Source: a virus | Virus record (IMG/VR): IMGVR_UViG_3300033064_000964 | Location: 62,001 to 126,000 of that record | Direction: 5' to 3' (one strand) | Length of the DNA stretch: 64,000 nucleotides | Part shown: one piece after another, positions 12,501-20,050 of the stretch | Position numbering within the stretch: position 1 is the first letter of the stretch | How the letters are laid out: every line of letters begins with the position of its first letter | The notes under the pieces: model-generated | What the model was told of the DNA's origin: nothing | What the model saw: the letters and a program-made list of their open reading frames with translations, nothing else | The model's database searches: none | Translations under genes and position numbers: made by a program

Positions 12501-14694
12501 CACCTACGAGACGATCTACGGCCCCTCCCTGGTGCTGGTGGGCAACATGATCGCTGGTGGGGCTCCCGCAGCCGGAGAGATTGGTGTGAGTCCCGGGACG
12601 CCCCACGCCAACGAGACCTTCGACCCCACCAACTCGGTGCCGGTCTACTCCAATGTCCCCCGGAACCTGCACTTCCGCGTCAATGACGTGCAGGGTCAAG
12701 CCATCAACGACCCACAGCTTCACCTGCCGCCGGGCAACTTCGGTGTCTCTTGCCTCCTGCCGGGGACTGAGATCCGCACCGAAGACGGTAACCCGGCCTT
12801 CTTCGCACTCGGCGGGGTGTTCCTGGAGCCATCACTCCCGAAGTACCCGCCCGACCTCAACCCGGCCACAGGGCCGAACGTGGTGGATGCCACTCGGTCG
12901 ATGGGTGTGAACACGGTCGGGATGGTGGCTGCGGGGACTGCTGAGCAGGTTCACTTCGAGGTCCGGCGAGTTCGACGGTGGCACGGGCAGCAGAACGCCA
13001 TCAACGACGCCTTCCAGCCCTTGCAGTACGCCTACGAGATCCGCCGGGGCATCATCACGGGGTACACCCGGAACGAGCAGCAGGTCGGCACAGTGACGGC
13101 CCTCGACTTCCAGATGAACTGGGCCGTGGCGAACCCAGCCTTGTCTCGCGTCGCCGACGTATGGAATGACGATGATGGGGTGCTCCACAGCGGCACGAAC
13201 CTCGGGCCGTTCAACTCCGAGGACGTGAACATCAACCCCGGCGACACCTTCCGCCTGCTCGACGACGACGGTGTGGTGCTGGAAGAGGCTGTCGTAGGCG
13301 AGGTGGTGTCCGGTTCTGCCTTGAAGCTCCGGGCTCCGGGCTTCTCCACTCAGGCGGCAGCCAGCGTGGTCGGTCGTCGCTTCGAGGTCTGGCTCCGTCA
13401 GGCCCCGGTCCCGCATGAGCAGAGCAACGAGCAGCTCCTCGAACTCATCACCGACTCCGTGGTCCACGTCACGGCGGCTGACCACAGTGACGCCGACCCG
13501 CAGAACTGGGTGGGCGGCTACGTCCCGGAGACGGCTGGTGGCAGTGCGTGGGCCGACGTGAGCAACAAGCTGCTCGACGACTCAGCGGGTGGCGTGGACT
13601 TCACGGCTCTGGGCGTCCGGGCGGACGACATCGTGATCATCGACCCGATGGGCACCCTGCCGGTTGTGGACGAGCGGGGTGCCCGTCCGCTGGGTGACCG
13701 AAGCGTCCCGACCCGCACGCCAGCGGGTGCGTTCGATGCAGGTCCGGCATCCAGCCTGGACGACAACCGGGGCTTCTACCGGGTGGGCACGGTAGAAGCC
13801 GGGGAACTCGGCATCGACCCCATCCACCTGTTCGCGGGGACGCTGGGTGGCGACGTGCTGATGGCGGCGGCCCGAACGAATCTCGTGTACGCCATCTACC
13901 CGACCGTCAGCAGCTCGGTGCTCTCGACGGATGGTGCCGAGGGTCAGAACGACTTGCGGCCGACCCGCAAGGCTGTGGGTGGGACCTTCACCAGTGGGGT
14001 GCCCGTCGAGGACAAGCACTCGATGAGGCCCTTCAGCTACCGCATCATCCGGCCCAGCTCGCTCTTCAGCACGGAGGTCGTAGACACGGTGCTGATGCTG
14101 CGGGAGCGGATGCTCTCGCTCATCGAGCTGTTCCGCAGCGCGACCAAGGGGACCAAGGGCGGCTTCTACTGGACGTGGCAGAACGCGGATCACGTCGAAG
14201 ACCTTGGTGACCCGGCGGACCCGGACTCCGGGCGGGGGCTCTTCCCGAACCGCCTGGTCACGACCATCGTGGGCGAGACCAGCCGCTCGCCGTTCGTGAA
14301 CACCAACGACTGCCTGTCCATCCTGGATCGTCGCTTCTGGATTCACGACACGAAGCTGGACCTCCGCGAGCCCGACCCGAACAACCCGTTCGGGATGCGC
14401 GAGGCGACGGGCGGGGTGCCCTTCGACGGCGTGGGCGGCCCCTACACGGCCTATACGGACGTGACAGTGGGTGGGTCAGAGGTCAGGCCGGTGTTGACCG
14501 ACCACATCAACCTGGTGCTCGACGTGCGAGATCGACTCCGGGACATCCGATACACCTGGCTGGCCTACCGGACGCACAGGTACATCGGGACGCTGGCTCG
14601 AATCGCAGCCTTCGACGCGGCCTTGCCGTCGAGGTTGGAGGAACGCGAACGGGCGATGCTGCTGGAGAGCACGGCCGGAGAGGTGACGGAATGA
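3565..14694 (+). CDS. Giant (3709-residue) virion structural protein
   Basis: One uninterrupted 11.1-kb frame, about a sixth of the window. The start overlaps the previous stop (TGATG) and the end overlaps the next start (ATGA). Composition is beta-rich throughout: short alternating segments, many Gly, Asp, Thr and Pro, few long helices and no coiled coil. That argues against it being the tape-measure protein, which is normally a long helical protein. The final 150 residues are more helical and charged (EVVDTVLMLRERMLSLIELFRS; LRDIRYTWLAYRTHRYIGT), resembling an anchoring tail. There is no recognisable enzymatic motif or signal peptide. Location between the spike and the gp25-like gene suggests a very large baseplate or peripheral tail component. 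Proteins over 3000 residues are known as virion parts of some large phages; the exact role here is unknown. Confidence 0.8.
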   Translation: MGIEFTGHVLRAPRVAPGNSTTSSPPANGVVRDVRVPPARTTTAPLIVDFAGDQYRAAVLEGPGTSPHEYLVWTAVSSQLALVDDASWWMADGTGSIPAGVTFKVIVTDDGGRAIGRVTHLVISRGDVAHVDEGWVDVNNPAAGRLGSLPYYVVVPAVVDQNPVSGVVTLTDDNVFTATGAALVPSTLAALFGGGLSIERGDVVQGVRYTLSAARFWWTRNDRYETRFGWNGRLQRWMPYKGSAPVNLGRLLFDESYRISPPLSNLPVGSVLPGNALVGDQYAMLRLGSSAGALSLPVGVSDPDGFEGVQVVADADVATDYDFSGSARAAVVGQTTGILQFNPLFIEEHAGKVIWYVYRSFAAASTGIVGTLIAPDDLFLAPVPGPTDYPFIRINNRTPLTVTLAVDEAALAALTFGEGSCGVALTTGRLKLSQTDIDKADPEKLATFDKHFLGASIVYDGVALNATPQPTKGPRPLVQLDGVTTTVHPVEPMYLPAALPWPEDAAGGLYAGLGLSGVMHMPDKTGAVPDPEGVNPAIVVVPVRPGGDALPPPGGGVPPQTIGLIRQIEDGVGDTILFSKAGAIEELIVVDRNSELPNFPFDVPGGVAYIAREATTVAGAPHSAVQLGSETRTAFAGQDVYFLQASLNPSTYTETAALYSKSRIVFRFDGTEVLYFASDGTGHDWHASSLPAQDFYTAGEVAASIQARITAQAGTAVCRAAGDRVVLEAADPDVGWIEIGWGFPKDLSGAAALGFLPGWRALGGQPNWLTDAGVSMGLSRSLLNLDRSKPDADYLAQYRLSDVVVASSVQGSPFVFFDFPPVEDVAGFDEGVFFNLQTMALNGDDIRIVDKRLGHYAEIEHRFAEGKFSWLDSATSSNPVIQRTSSVNLGHSAVVPETLLGAPGIGGGFMAAEDAGQYVVQRQGVDYLITDDGLSGTTQLITRYGARVDFGARGTYALGGTTFEDPDANFLAAMQPGTRLKLSEGSYFVDSITDGTHVEVSPPFISSSTRPTPWEAFAGFPDSVYDPAIVADQVFKPFDHLPDEPFRVRVLSPLGIIVIADFTAIVEDANTSGRPVSLRFGAVAAGPGLTATLSPLTLTTLGVLANNLLVLPKTTHVAEAAFSIRVGTVLYEQAAGLLPVASFTADPVAVEYLTADWDDGTVVHPAGELKFNSVLLVSLESSAVVLVEELRASANLTAGTAEYDAKTGAIRIAAADVTTHTGAQLYFTEQMITRKPGADVAISPMVGAVSFRKPINKGSLVEIEYWLADSEGRRVGTPADRTIEFLPVFVRREAAVRLTDHEFNLDPLGEHAIDTRIKPVVYLGPKQQNFGKVDFTVDAPANLLGQRLSFNRDLATWIVPEVSYAVFDALGGERAFQTSQKPVYRPPFFIKAGMDNFGLRGNRAADFEVGQMLRIGPECFYITKIRYFADPDTTRFDIYPSTVGEVGSRSPGNDVLTLVTAGPITPTLDPDGLAPIATAAPAGFMQEIVLTDFPFEPVNAKQNSITFMGDLTAFAVPGHIMEIAGLPFTIASVSLSDDGTRTKLIFTSPFRLAIDPTGGPTVRLSYRPVYPPEVRQLVGVGPYVASEGVELTLFGEFIEGVEQPGRQLAEGTEFEIDPETGAVQLLAPLQEPLGPKQKLLLSFTKIRVMEPFYSGGQVQFPRWAAQYKHAVLPNEDNGYLGGTLTARYTFDNPDSFYFRALPLRSYLGEAVTQAVAEMQQGQASGGPRLSSPAGTNNWQQGNVGLASQRRDLLDKDRAARSLLTFYNNAVVAFEQVEEAITGKFIGDRDGKFRFWIGRGEEYAPPGYEDDYTGELNPSIVWSSVFNATDITRDIQFLVTDPLVRPTLCTMVDLQLFGEPLGASQLRDLMDQQRALIRNDVDDVVLLASSTPRIITTNAPPYFTVESDGTFAKMGSAHRYSRLFPTTTEVFFTLLPGIEADVAGAGDVGSYAWNRITTTGTTESTYRAPIGQVGNPVMGAIGNISEKVLQMRLPRARILSYHPEGLDSSAFGMAVPLPCLVISAVPLADLPMDPATGFPDVSRFLSQNVTGDTADAVAGDPMFALPGFEAGQRVGWGKPDGRLLAALFPEEVDVFGSKTYTGLFVNQVLYGCVLTFRDRQGNAISDPNQILVGTSPTSGLAAHIFGLIESDTIYVLPPDTANPISDPATESPTMANQQQAALLSPAFRQGFDLAVDTSGQIKDLSLPSWGDPSLFPVKELLGQKTPEPMSHLEGVVDFANVDQLPLRTPALLGNPQDDAGDYAIPYMKGTNTELARFEQVTNVIGPLMAADAVDGGYFPDEILFVDGEVPAAPVLIAGLNYREPAALMTPTKTDPAATLGVAPGREGDFLLVEVNAGAPQGYQGILTVGALRNVNTGGADWSWIEPPRFVTQVNQGSSIRYLLALYAVHTTPGNYPLDPQVTDPPGVRLFEDVAGNRTILSFQDVVFGLNDGNAINTGNLNTILAADVDNVVEVQVFSRPDDTAVDGPAGLGTYTNVQKDGRDIIRVFLRSGFGRVIDYLGNDTGWIAHTGVTIGGFDALGGEPAPGTVADNRHIIINGWASLPLTAGVGQEADWFLPYDLIDPGGPNERKISKYGFEFGVSINTLGTGESTSAYIDADRLTFHEVVDFRLARPRGFALTNPNGSQVYETAIRVGEITLGGAAFSTINDVEGTTITIRSRDGSTTSIEGTWNPAASPAEEGSIRVMGFEYNSVAITASDVTASVVASQTTDPSGSDILVGDGWAEADRIDSIVATSGDMDNVQKGDAVYIDRSATALPDAATAKAGTYITRYVIKPTAGPNLYLPVTKSSYAGTGNGFITTRFPRVLSLDVLLQRLEIDDHLMLPATGKLFIAIRPADLNSAVAGTFQKALFSVDWTAFDLGGPNPKLVLGAFDTWRWADDTPIGASLAAIALLISTADVASRQMSWHDNPVAGPGASASGSMQVNISVRGGDLPDDSSVVGHHNIGGGATDAAYGFHGITYETIYGPSLVLVGNMIAGGAPAAGEIGVSPGTPHANETFDPTNSVPVYSNVPRNLHFRVNDVQGQAINDPQLHLPPGNFGVSCLLPGTEIRTEDGNPAFFALGGVFLEPSLPKYPPDLNPATGPNVVDATRSMGVNTVGMVAAGTAEQVHFEVRRVRRWHGQQNAINDAFQPLQYAYEIRRGIITGYTRNEQQVGTVTALDFQMNWAVANPALSRVADVWNDDDGVLHSGTNLGPFNSEDVNINPGDTFRLLDDDGVVLEEAVVGEVVSGSALKLRAPGFSTQAAASVVGRRFEVWLRQAPVPHEQSNEQLLELITDSVVHVTAADHSDADPQNWVGGYVPETAGGSAWADVSNKLLDDSAGGVDFTALGVRADDIVIIDPMGTLPVVDERGARPLGDRSVPTRTPAGAFDAGPASSLDDNRGFYRVGTVEAGELGIDPIHLFAGTLGGDVLMAAARTNLVYAIYPTVSSSVLSTDGAEGQNDLRPTRKAVGGTFTSGVPVEDKHSMRPFSYRIIRPSSLFSTEVVDTVLMLRERMLSLIELFRSATKGTKGGFYWTWQNADHVEDLGDPADPDSGRGLFPNRLVTTIVGETSRSPFVNTNDCLSILDRRFWIHDTKLDLREPDPNNPFGMREATGGVPFDGVGGPYTAYTDVTVGGSEVRPVLTDHINLVLDVRDRLRDIRYTWLAYRTHRYIGTLARIAAFDAALPSRLEERERAMLLESTAGEVTE

Positions 14695-14930
14695 GCGAAG
14701 GGCTGACCGAGGAGCAGGTGACCGAGCGACTCAAGGCAGCGGGCATTGACCCGAGCGCCTGGGGTGCGATGGGCGGCCACGGCCCGCAGACGCCGAAGTT
14801 CGCTCTCAGTTTGGCGGCGGATCTCCAGAAGGTCACGGCTCTCCTTCAGGGCGTAGTGAACGAGAAGCAGGGCAAGGTGCGGTCGTTGGAAGAGCAGCTC
14901 GCCCGGTTGCGCTACGGCGGGGGTAGCTGA
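14691..14930 (+). CDS. Small coiled-coil protein
   Basis: A 79-residue protein in an ATGA overlap with the giant gene and a TGATG overlap with the following gene, so it is translated in a tightly coupled chain. Residues about 4-20 form a charged helix (LTEEQVTERLKAAG) and residues 38-72 a longer heptad-like helix (LAADLQKVTALLQGV ... VRSLEEQLARLRYG). It could be a small baseplate or tail assembly protein or a chaperone for one of its giant neighbours. No family recognised. Confidence 0.7.
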   Translation: MSEGLTEEQVTERLKAAGIDPSAWGAMGGHGPQTPKFALSLAADLQKVTALLQGVVNEKQGKVRSLEEQLARLRYGGGS

Positions 14931-17917
14931 TGCCCGTCGATGACAGAACCGGCCAGTGGGGGACTCTCAGCCTCACCATCCCCGACTTCCTTGGGGACGT
15001 GCGGGATGCCATCAACGACTTCGCGGAGCTGCTCATCAGCGTCCTGGAGATCGTCAACCAGGCGTTGGAGTTCGTGAAGGCCTTCATCAAGGGCTACATC
15101 GACCCGATGGTCATCCTCATCGAGGCCATCATCGACGAGATCGTGGCCATCCTGACCGACCTGCGGGAGATCGGCCTCTACATCACCGGGGACTGGGCCT
15201 TGCTCGGCTGGCCGCCAGAGGATCTGCGAGGCGGCTTCAGCGAGTACGAGCGGCGGATGATCGCCCGCCTGTCGGACCGAACCGACCCGACGCGGCCTGA
15301 CTTCTCCAGCAAGATGAAGGTGCTGGGGTTCTTCGGCTACCTGTCCGTGGATCCCAGCGAGTTCGAGCGGCTCGTCAACTTCATCACCACCATCATCAAG
15401 ATGTTCGGGTTGAGCTTCTTCCCGGACACCTCCGGCCTCCCGGTGCCGACCATCCAGGAGACCCTGTACGGCCCCGACACCGTGGGGGTCACGACAGCCT
15501 TCCAGTTCGGGGCGCTCAAGCAGGCTCTCACGGCGGACGGTGGTTCCCCTCCAGCCCGGTGTCGTGTGACCTGGACTACGCAGCCCGCGTCGCAGAAGCA
15601 TCCGCTGAACCCCTTCCCGGTCATCGGCCCCTCTGGCTACATCGTCACCGTATCGACGCTGCCGAACGGCATCGCCCTCAAGTACGCCCGACCGAAGGCG
15701 AACACCGACAAGAAACCGGCTGGTGGTGACCCCGACAAGCTGGCCCAGCCCCGCGAGTCCGGCTCCGTTCTCGACTTGAACGGGACGCCCCTGGTGCTCC
15801 ACGGTGGGGCAGAGATGCTGGCCTTCCAGGATTCGGGCTTCGGCTACAACGAGCACATGGACGACGGCATCCCCGAGGACGGGAGCTGTCAGGTCTTTGG
15901 GATGCTCGACCCAGCCTCGAACGAGATCATCCCGTTGGAGCTGCTCGGTCAGGCTGATGCTCTGGGGACGGCCCTTGACGGCAAGGGCAAGGACTTCTAT
16001 CTCCAGCGGACCTTCCTGGTGGGGGCGGGGGTGGCTCTCGCTCAGTGGTTCGCGGGGGAGTACAGCGCGGTATTCCACCTTGACGACATGCCCCGTGCAG
16101 CTCGCTTTGAGAAGCAGTCGGACGGGACGTTCGACCTGGTGGATGACGGCCCGGCGGCCAACTACTACGTCCGCGTCTGGGCGACGGGCAAGGAGGTCGC
16201 CGAGGCGACCCGGATTCCGCAGTGGAACTTCGAGGCACAGCAGGCCAAGAACAACGCCACCACTTCCGGGCAGCCCTTCGTCGTCGGCCTCAAGTGCGGC
16301 CCCTCCGGCATCGGGATGCCCTCCGGCCCTCGCAAGATCACCTTCGTCAACGCCAACACGAACGAGTACCTGCACGCCCTGGAGACCGCCCTGATGGTGC
16401 TGGTCTTGAGCCGGTCGGACTTGCCGTTGCTGGACGAGCTGGTGGGCTCGAAGCCGGAGGCCACCGCACAGGGCTACCGCGACGGCAAGTGGGCCGGGCA
16501 GGGCTTCGCTCTGACAGCGACGGGTCTGGAGGACTCCAGGCACCTCGTCAGCCTGATGTACCCGAACACCAAGACGCTGGAGAAGCCGAACCAGTCGCCC
16601 CAGGCGTGGCGGACGGTGCTGTTCCAGAAGGTCCGCCAGATGGCACAGGACATCTACGAGCAGACCGGCCCGATGCCCGATGTCGAGAAGATCATCGTCG
16701 ATGCGACCACGGAGCTGCGGACGCTCTCGTGGGATGCCCTGCTCGACTCGGACGACGCCGCAGGGGGTCGTCAGTACGTGTCGGCTGTCGAGGCGCTGGA
16801 CACGGAGCCACCTCCGATGTTCAAGGCGCTGGACCCGAAGAATCCCGTGGCCGGGATGTCCGAGTTCGGCATCGCCCCGAATGTCATGTCGATGGGTGTC
16901 GCTGCACAGGACGTGGAGACGTTGTTCTACGACCCGGTGGATGGGGGGCAGGGGCCGCTGCGGCATCGGGCCAGTGACTTCGTGCTCTGGGACGGCGGCA
17001 GCATCGAGATCGTCTACGAGGAGTCCGACCCGGGGAACGTCCGTGCGCTCAAGGCCAGCTCGCCAGCGAGTCTGGTCCGCATCTACGACAAGTTCACGGA
17101 CAAGGACGGCAAGCTGCTCGTCCCCGAGGACTGGCGGCAGTATTTCCAGGCGGTCGAGGCACAGTCGAAGGTGGTGGGCTCCGCTGACAAGGCCCCCGTC
17201 TTCGTATCTGGAGCCTCGCAACTGGTGAAGTACACCAAGAGCGGCAGCTTGGTCGCTGCGTGGCCCGGAGCCCTTTTCTTGCGGGGCCTCTTCCGGCTCT
17301 ATGAAGACGGGCTTCTCTACCAGCAGGCGGCCATCGCCCTGCGGGTGGCTACGGCGGCATCGAGCCGGGCACCGGAGGACGGCGAGTGGATTGCCATGCG
17401 GCTGTTCGATGCCTTCCCGGAGCTGGAGACGTTCCTGAACGCGGTCGAGAACTGGGTGAAGTCCCTTGCGTCCGCCGCACAGTCGATGGCGGACGCCATC
17501 ATCAAGTACATCGAGTTCGTGCAGGCGCAGATCGTGGAGCTACAGCAGCTCATCGGTCGCATCAACGGCTTGATCCAGTCGTTCCTGTCCTTCAGCTTCG
17601 CTCTGCCGGAGTTCAGCGGCCTGATGCTGTTGTCGGACGGCACGGACGGGGTGATGTCCGACCTGGTGACGGCCAAGAACAAGCCCTCGGACAGCCCCCT
17701 GTCCTACGCAGGCGGTCTGGCTCTCGTGATCCCCTTCGGCCCGTCCTTCATCTTCGACCTCATCGCTCTGGCTGGTGGGGAGGACAACGAGGGCTCGACC
17801 CCCAATCCAGACCCCAACGTCGCCATGACGATGATCGGGGCTCCAGACGCCATCGGCATCGAGCAGATCCCGCCGGGTGCTGGGCCAGCCCCGACCGATG
17901 AACCCGACGTGCTGTAG
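14930..17917 (+). CDS. 995-residue virion protein with amphipathic helical ends
   Basis: Start ATG overlaps the preceding stop (TGATG). The protein has two hydrophobic helical zones flanking a large mixed middle: residues about 20-85 (ISVLEIVNQALEFVKAFIKG; VILIEAIIDEIVAILTDLRE) and residues about 835-960 (LNAVENWVKSLASAAQSMAD; YIEFVQAQIVELQQLIGRIN; YAGGLALVIPFGPSFIFDLI). The middle is beta-rich and Pro/Gly-containing. The helical ends could pack against each other or against other baseplate subunits; I see no clear signal peptide and no catalytic motif. It sits among baseplate genes and ends 8 bases before the next start. A structural role in the baseplate or tail is the best guess. Confidence 0.7.
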   Translation: MPVDDRTGQWGTLSLTIPDFLGDVRDAINDFAELLISVLEIVNQALEFVKAFIKGYIDPMVILIEAIIDEIVAILTDLREIGLYITGDWALLGWPPEDLRGGFSEYERRMIARLSDRTDPTRPDFSSKMKVLGFFGYLSVDPSEFERLVNFITTIIKMFGLSFFPDTSGLPVPTIQETLYGPDTVGVTTAFQFGALKQALTADGGSPPARCRVTWTTQPASQKHPLNPFPVIGPSGYIVTVSTLPNGIALKYARPKANTDKKPAGGDPDKLAQPRESGSVLDLNGTPLVLHGGAEMLAFQDSGFGYNEHMDDGIPEDGSCQVFGMLDPASNEIIPLELLGQADALGTALDGKGKDFYLQRTFLVGAGVALAQWFAGEYSAVFHLDDMPRAARFEKQSDGTFDLVDDGPAANYYVRVWATGKEVAEATRIPQWNFEAQQAKNNATTSGQPFVVGLKCGPSGIGMPSGPRKITFVNANTNEYLHALETALMVLVLSRSDLPLLDELVGSKPEATAQGYRDGKWAGQGFALTATGLEDSRHLVSLMYPNTKTLEKPNQSPQAWRTVLFQKVRQMAQDIYEQTGPMPDVEKIIVDATTELRTLSWDALLDSDDAAGGRQYVSAVEALDTEPPPMFKALDPKNPVAGMSEFGIAPNVMSMGVAAQDVETLFYDPVDGGQGPLRHRASDFVLWDGGSIEIVYEESDPGNVRALKASSPASLVRIYDKFTDKDGKLLVPEDWRQYFQAVEAQSKVVGSADKAPVFVSGASQLVKYTKSGSLVAAWPGALFLRGLFRLYEDGLLYQQAAIALRVATAASSRAPEDGEWIAMRLFDAFPELETFLNAVENWVKSLASAAQSMADAIIKYIEFVQAQIVELQQLIGRINGLIQSFLSFSFALPEFSGLMLLSDGTDGVMSDLVTAKNKPSDSPLSYAGGLALVIPFGPSFIFDLIALAGGEDNEGSTPNPDPNVAMTMIGAPDAIGIEQIPPGAGPAPTDEPDVL

Positions 17918-17925
17918 GAGCTGCC

Positions 17926-18828
17926 ATGCCGTCGTTCACCAAGATGGGCAGCTTCCCGGTCGGATACTTCCGGGCGACGACTGCATGGCTGTTGCGGGAG
18001 CGGCGGGATGTCGTGACCCGCATCGCCACGTTGCAGGCAGAGATGGCCCGCATCGGCTTCGTCACCATGAACTACCGGAAGGTCAAGGAGGGCGACAGCA
18101 CCAAGGCGACGGCAGAACGCCTCGGCTTCTCCATCCCAGAGGGCACGAGCCTCGCCCGGCTGGTCCAGGCGTACATCGCCACAGGCGGCAACCCGTTCAA
18201 CATCTCCGGCTTCCTCCACCCGAACACCACAGAGGTATCTCCGGCGGCGGACGGTGGCGTGTCCGTGGCACAGGACTACCCCGGTGGTGGGGCTCCAGGA
18301 GCGCAGTCAGTCGCCTACGACAACCCCCTGCCCGAAGGCCCCAAGGACGGCAGCACGAACCCTCAGAAGTCCGGCTACGAGGCCTACGAGGGCGGCTACA
18401 TCGACCACCCTGGCTACAAGCCTGCCCGGCAGGGCGGCAGGATGGACCGGGGCTCCTGGGATGACGCCACGGTCGTCCGGGTGATGCACGACACCCGCAA
18501 CTGGGCGAACAAGGAGATCAAGGCCCGGCTCCAGAACAAGGAGTGGCAGATCATCAAGCTCTCCGACTGCTGGGAGCAGCTCCGGGTGGAGCGGGATGAA
18601 GTGCTCATGGAGGCGTTCGGCGGGCAGTTGGTTGACCTGCCCGCCATGGACGACGAGACGTTCGACACCAAGCGGCTCTGCCAGGTCATCATCGCCGACA
18701 TGTACGCGCTCCTGTTCGACGTGGATGACTCCGGCATCCCGACCGGATTCAAGCCGAGTCCCACCCTCGGTCTGCTCTATTTCGCCTACGAGGACGTGCC
18801 CGGGGACGACGCAGGCCCCATGGGCTGA
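17926..18828 (+). CDS. Unknown protein preceding the gp25-like gene
   Basis: A 300-residue protein with start ATG 17926 preceded by TAGGAG at a suitable distance. Residues 1-85 form a helical, charged domain (TTAWLLRERRDVVTRIATLQ). Residues about 95-185 are a Gly/Pro/Tyr-rich, probably unstructured segment (SVAQDYPGGGAPGAQS; YEAYEGGYIDHPGYKPARQG). Residues 185-300 are again globular and helical (WANKEIKARLQNKEWQIIKL). Two globular domains joined by a long flexible linker would suit an adaptor or assembly factor. It is the last gene of the first coupled block and is followed by a 46-base gap with promoter-like sequence. No family recognised. Confidence 0.7.
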   Translation: MPSFTKMGSFPVGYFRATTAWLLRERRDVVTRIATLQAEMARIGFVTMNYRKVKEGDSTKATAERLGFSIPEGTSLARLVQAYIATGGNPFNISGFLHPNTTEVSPAADGGVSVAQDYPGGGAPGAQSVAYDNPLPEGPKDGSTNPQKSGYEAYEGGYIDHPGYKPARQGGRMDRGSWDDATVVRVMHDTRNWANKEIKARLQNKEWQIIKLSDCWEQLRVERDEVLMEAFGGQLVDLPAMDDETFDTKRLCQVIIADMYALLFDVDDSGIPTGFKPSPTLGLLYFAYEDVPGDDAGPMG

Positions 18829-18837
18829 CGGTTTCGG

Positions 18838-18845
18838 GCCTATAC
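18838..18845 (+). promoter_or_regulatory. Candidate late promoter, GCCTATAC
   Basis: GCCTATAC lies in the 46-base gap before the gp25-like gene, 37 bases from the G to the ATG. The same GCCTAT core occurs in the other three structural gaps longer than 40 bases. TATA is conspicuous in such GC-rich DNA. A single-block late promoter, as in T4-like phages, is inferred; no -35 element is obvious. Confidence 0.45.
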
Positions 18846-18861
18846 CTCGCCAGTGGTGAGG
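18845..18861 (+). other. Short hairpin in the 5' leader of the gp25-like gene
   Basis: CCTCGCC-AGT-GGTGAGG can form a 7-pair stem (one G-T) with a 3-base loop, just after the GCCTATAC element and ending 13 bases before the ATG, directly upstream of the ribosome binding site CTAGGAGG. No U-run follows, so it is not a typical intrinsic terminator; it may stabilise the mRNA or be an RNA end formed by processing. Confidence 0.35.
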
Positions 18862-18874
18862 CCCTAGGAGGTTC

Positions 18875-20050
18875 ATGTCCCTGGAGTTCCAGCTCGCATT
18901 CCCCTGTCCACATCTGACGGTGGAAGAGGTGGTGTCCCTTGGAGACGATAGGCGGTCGCTAAACACGCGACAGCCGGTGGCGTCTGCCGGACAGGTGCGT
19001 GTGCTCGTCAACGACGACTTCTCCATCCCCCGCGAGGGCGTGCTCTCGGCAGCCGTGCTCTCCAGCTCGGTCTCTGGCCCCTTCGACATCATCGAGAACG
19101 AGGACACCCTCACGGTCGAGGCCAGTGGCGGTACGGCCACCTTGTCCTTCGGGGCGGTGGGGACCATCCGGCTGACGACGGATCAGGTCGTCCGGCGGAC
19201 GACCATCGCTGGCTGGGAGCACGTCGAGGTCCGCAACGACAACGGCCACATGGTCTTCGTGGACATCAACAAGGTCGGCCCCTCGGCCTTCGTCAAGGTG
19301 CGAGGCACGGTGGCCTCTGCTCTGGGCTTCGGTCAGCCGACGCTCTCGGGCAGGCAGTGGGCGGCCTACGGCAAGGAGGTCTACCCCGGGTGGGACCTGT
19401 ACCTCCGGCCCGACACCATCACCAACCGCTTCCCCCGGTTCCGCAAGCCGCTCCGCTTGAACCCGATGCTCAAGGTGACCTATGCCGTCCCGGTGCAGCG
19501 GTGCCTGCGATGCCAGGCGGGCTTCATCGAGAACGACTTCCGGTTCGACGCCAGCGGCAACATGCTGCTCATTCAGAACGAGGACTTGCTCTACCAGGCG
19601 GCCCTCAAGATTCTGCTGACCGACCGGGGCTCCAACCCCTTCTTCCCGTGGTACGGCACGACCATCCGGGAGCGCATCGGCAGCAAGGCTCTGTCCGGCG
19701 TCGCATCGGTCCTCAGCGAGGACGTGCGGAAGGCCCTGAGCCGCGTCCAGTCGCTTCAGACGGAGCAGGCGAAGTACCAGCAGGTCACGTTCAAGGAACG
19801 GCTCTACAGCGTCCTGGCGGTGGACGTGAAGCGCCACACGCAGGACGCGAGCACCTATCTCATCGAGGTCACGGTGCAGAACGCTTCTGGGGAGCCCATC
19901 TCCCTCAACATCGTCTTCTCGGTGCCCGAGGTGGTGGCCCTGATGGGGAGCAACGGCTTGATGCTAGGCGCGAAGTCAGCAGGGCTCGGGACCACAGAGG
20001 CCCGCCAGCTCTTCAAGAATGACCGCAACCTGCTGACCGGAGGCCAGTGA
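18875..20050 (+). CDS. gp25-like baseplate wedge protein with N-terminal extension
   Basis: The C-terminal half of this 391-residue protein matches the pattern of the gp25/W family of baseplate wedge proteins. After a beta-rich segment comes LLYQAALKILLTDRGSNPFF and then PWYGTTIRERIG (residues about 225-265), followed by a helix and strands. The family is normally about 130 residues, so the first 200 residues here are an extra domain, beta-rich and without recognised identity. A CLRC pair (residues about 210-213) just before the gp25-like part could bind metal or form a disulfide. In contractile tails gp25 helps lock the wedge to the sheath. Start ATG 18875 has a strong AGGAGG site. Followed in coupled fashion by the J-like gene, the W-J order seen in P2-like and many large phages. 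Confidence 0.7.
   Translation: MSLEFQLAFPCPHLTVEEVVSLGDDRRSLNTRQPVASAGQVRVLVNDDFSIPREGVLSAAVLSSSVSGPFDIIENEDTLTVEASGGTATLSFGAVGTIRLTTDQVVRRTTIAGWEHVEVRNDNGHMVFVDINKVGPSAFVKVRGTVASALGFGQPTLSGRQWAAYGKEVYPGWDLYLRPDTITNRFPRFRKPLRLNPMLKVTYAVPVQRCLRCQAGFIENDFRFDASGNMLLIQNEDLLYQAALKILLTDRGSNPFFPWYGTTIRERIGSKALSGVASVLSEDVRKALSRVQSLQTEQAKYQQVTFKERLYSVLAVDVKRHTQDASTYLIEVTVQNASGEPISLNIVFSVPEVVALMGSNGLMLGAKSAGLGTTEARQLFKNDRNLLTGGQ

Noticed and set aside
14449-14456. A further GCCTATAC match on the plus strand
   Set aside because: It lies inside the giant virion gene, is explained by codons for Ala-Tyr-Thr in the reading frame, and no gene starts shortly downstream. It shows that the 8-mer can occur by chance.
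3565-14694. Tape-measure protein
   Set aside because: The length is suggestive, but the sequence lacks the long helical, Ala/Lys/Glu/Gln-rich or coiled-coil character expected, and it lies after the spike gene.
14912-17221. Long open frame on the minus strand (769 codons), and similar long antisense frames elsewhere
   Set aside because: They mirror real plus-strand genes and result from GC-rich third positions. Products are rich in Arg, Val, His and Asp in low-complexity patterns, with no ribosome sites or coupling.
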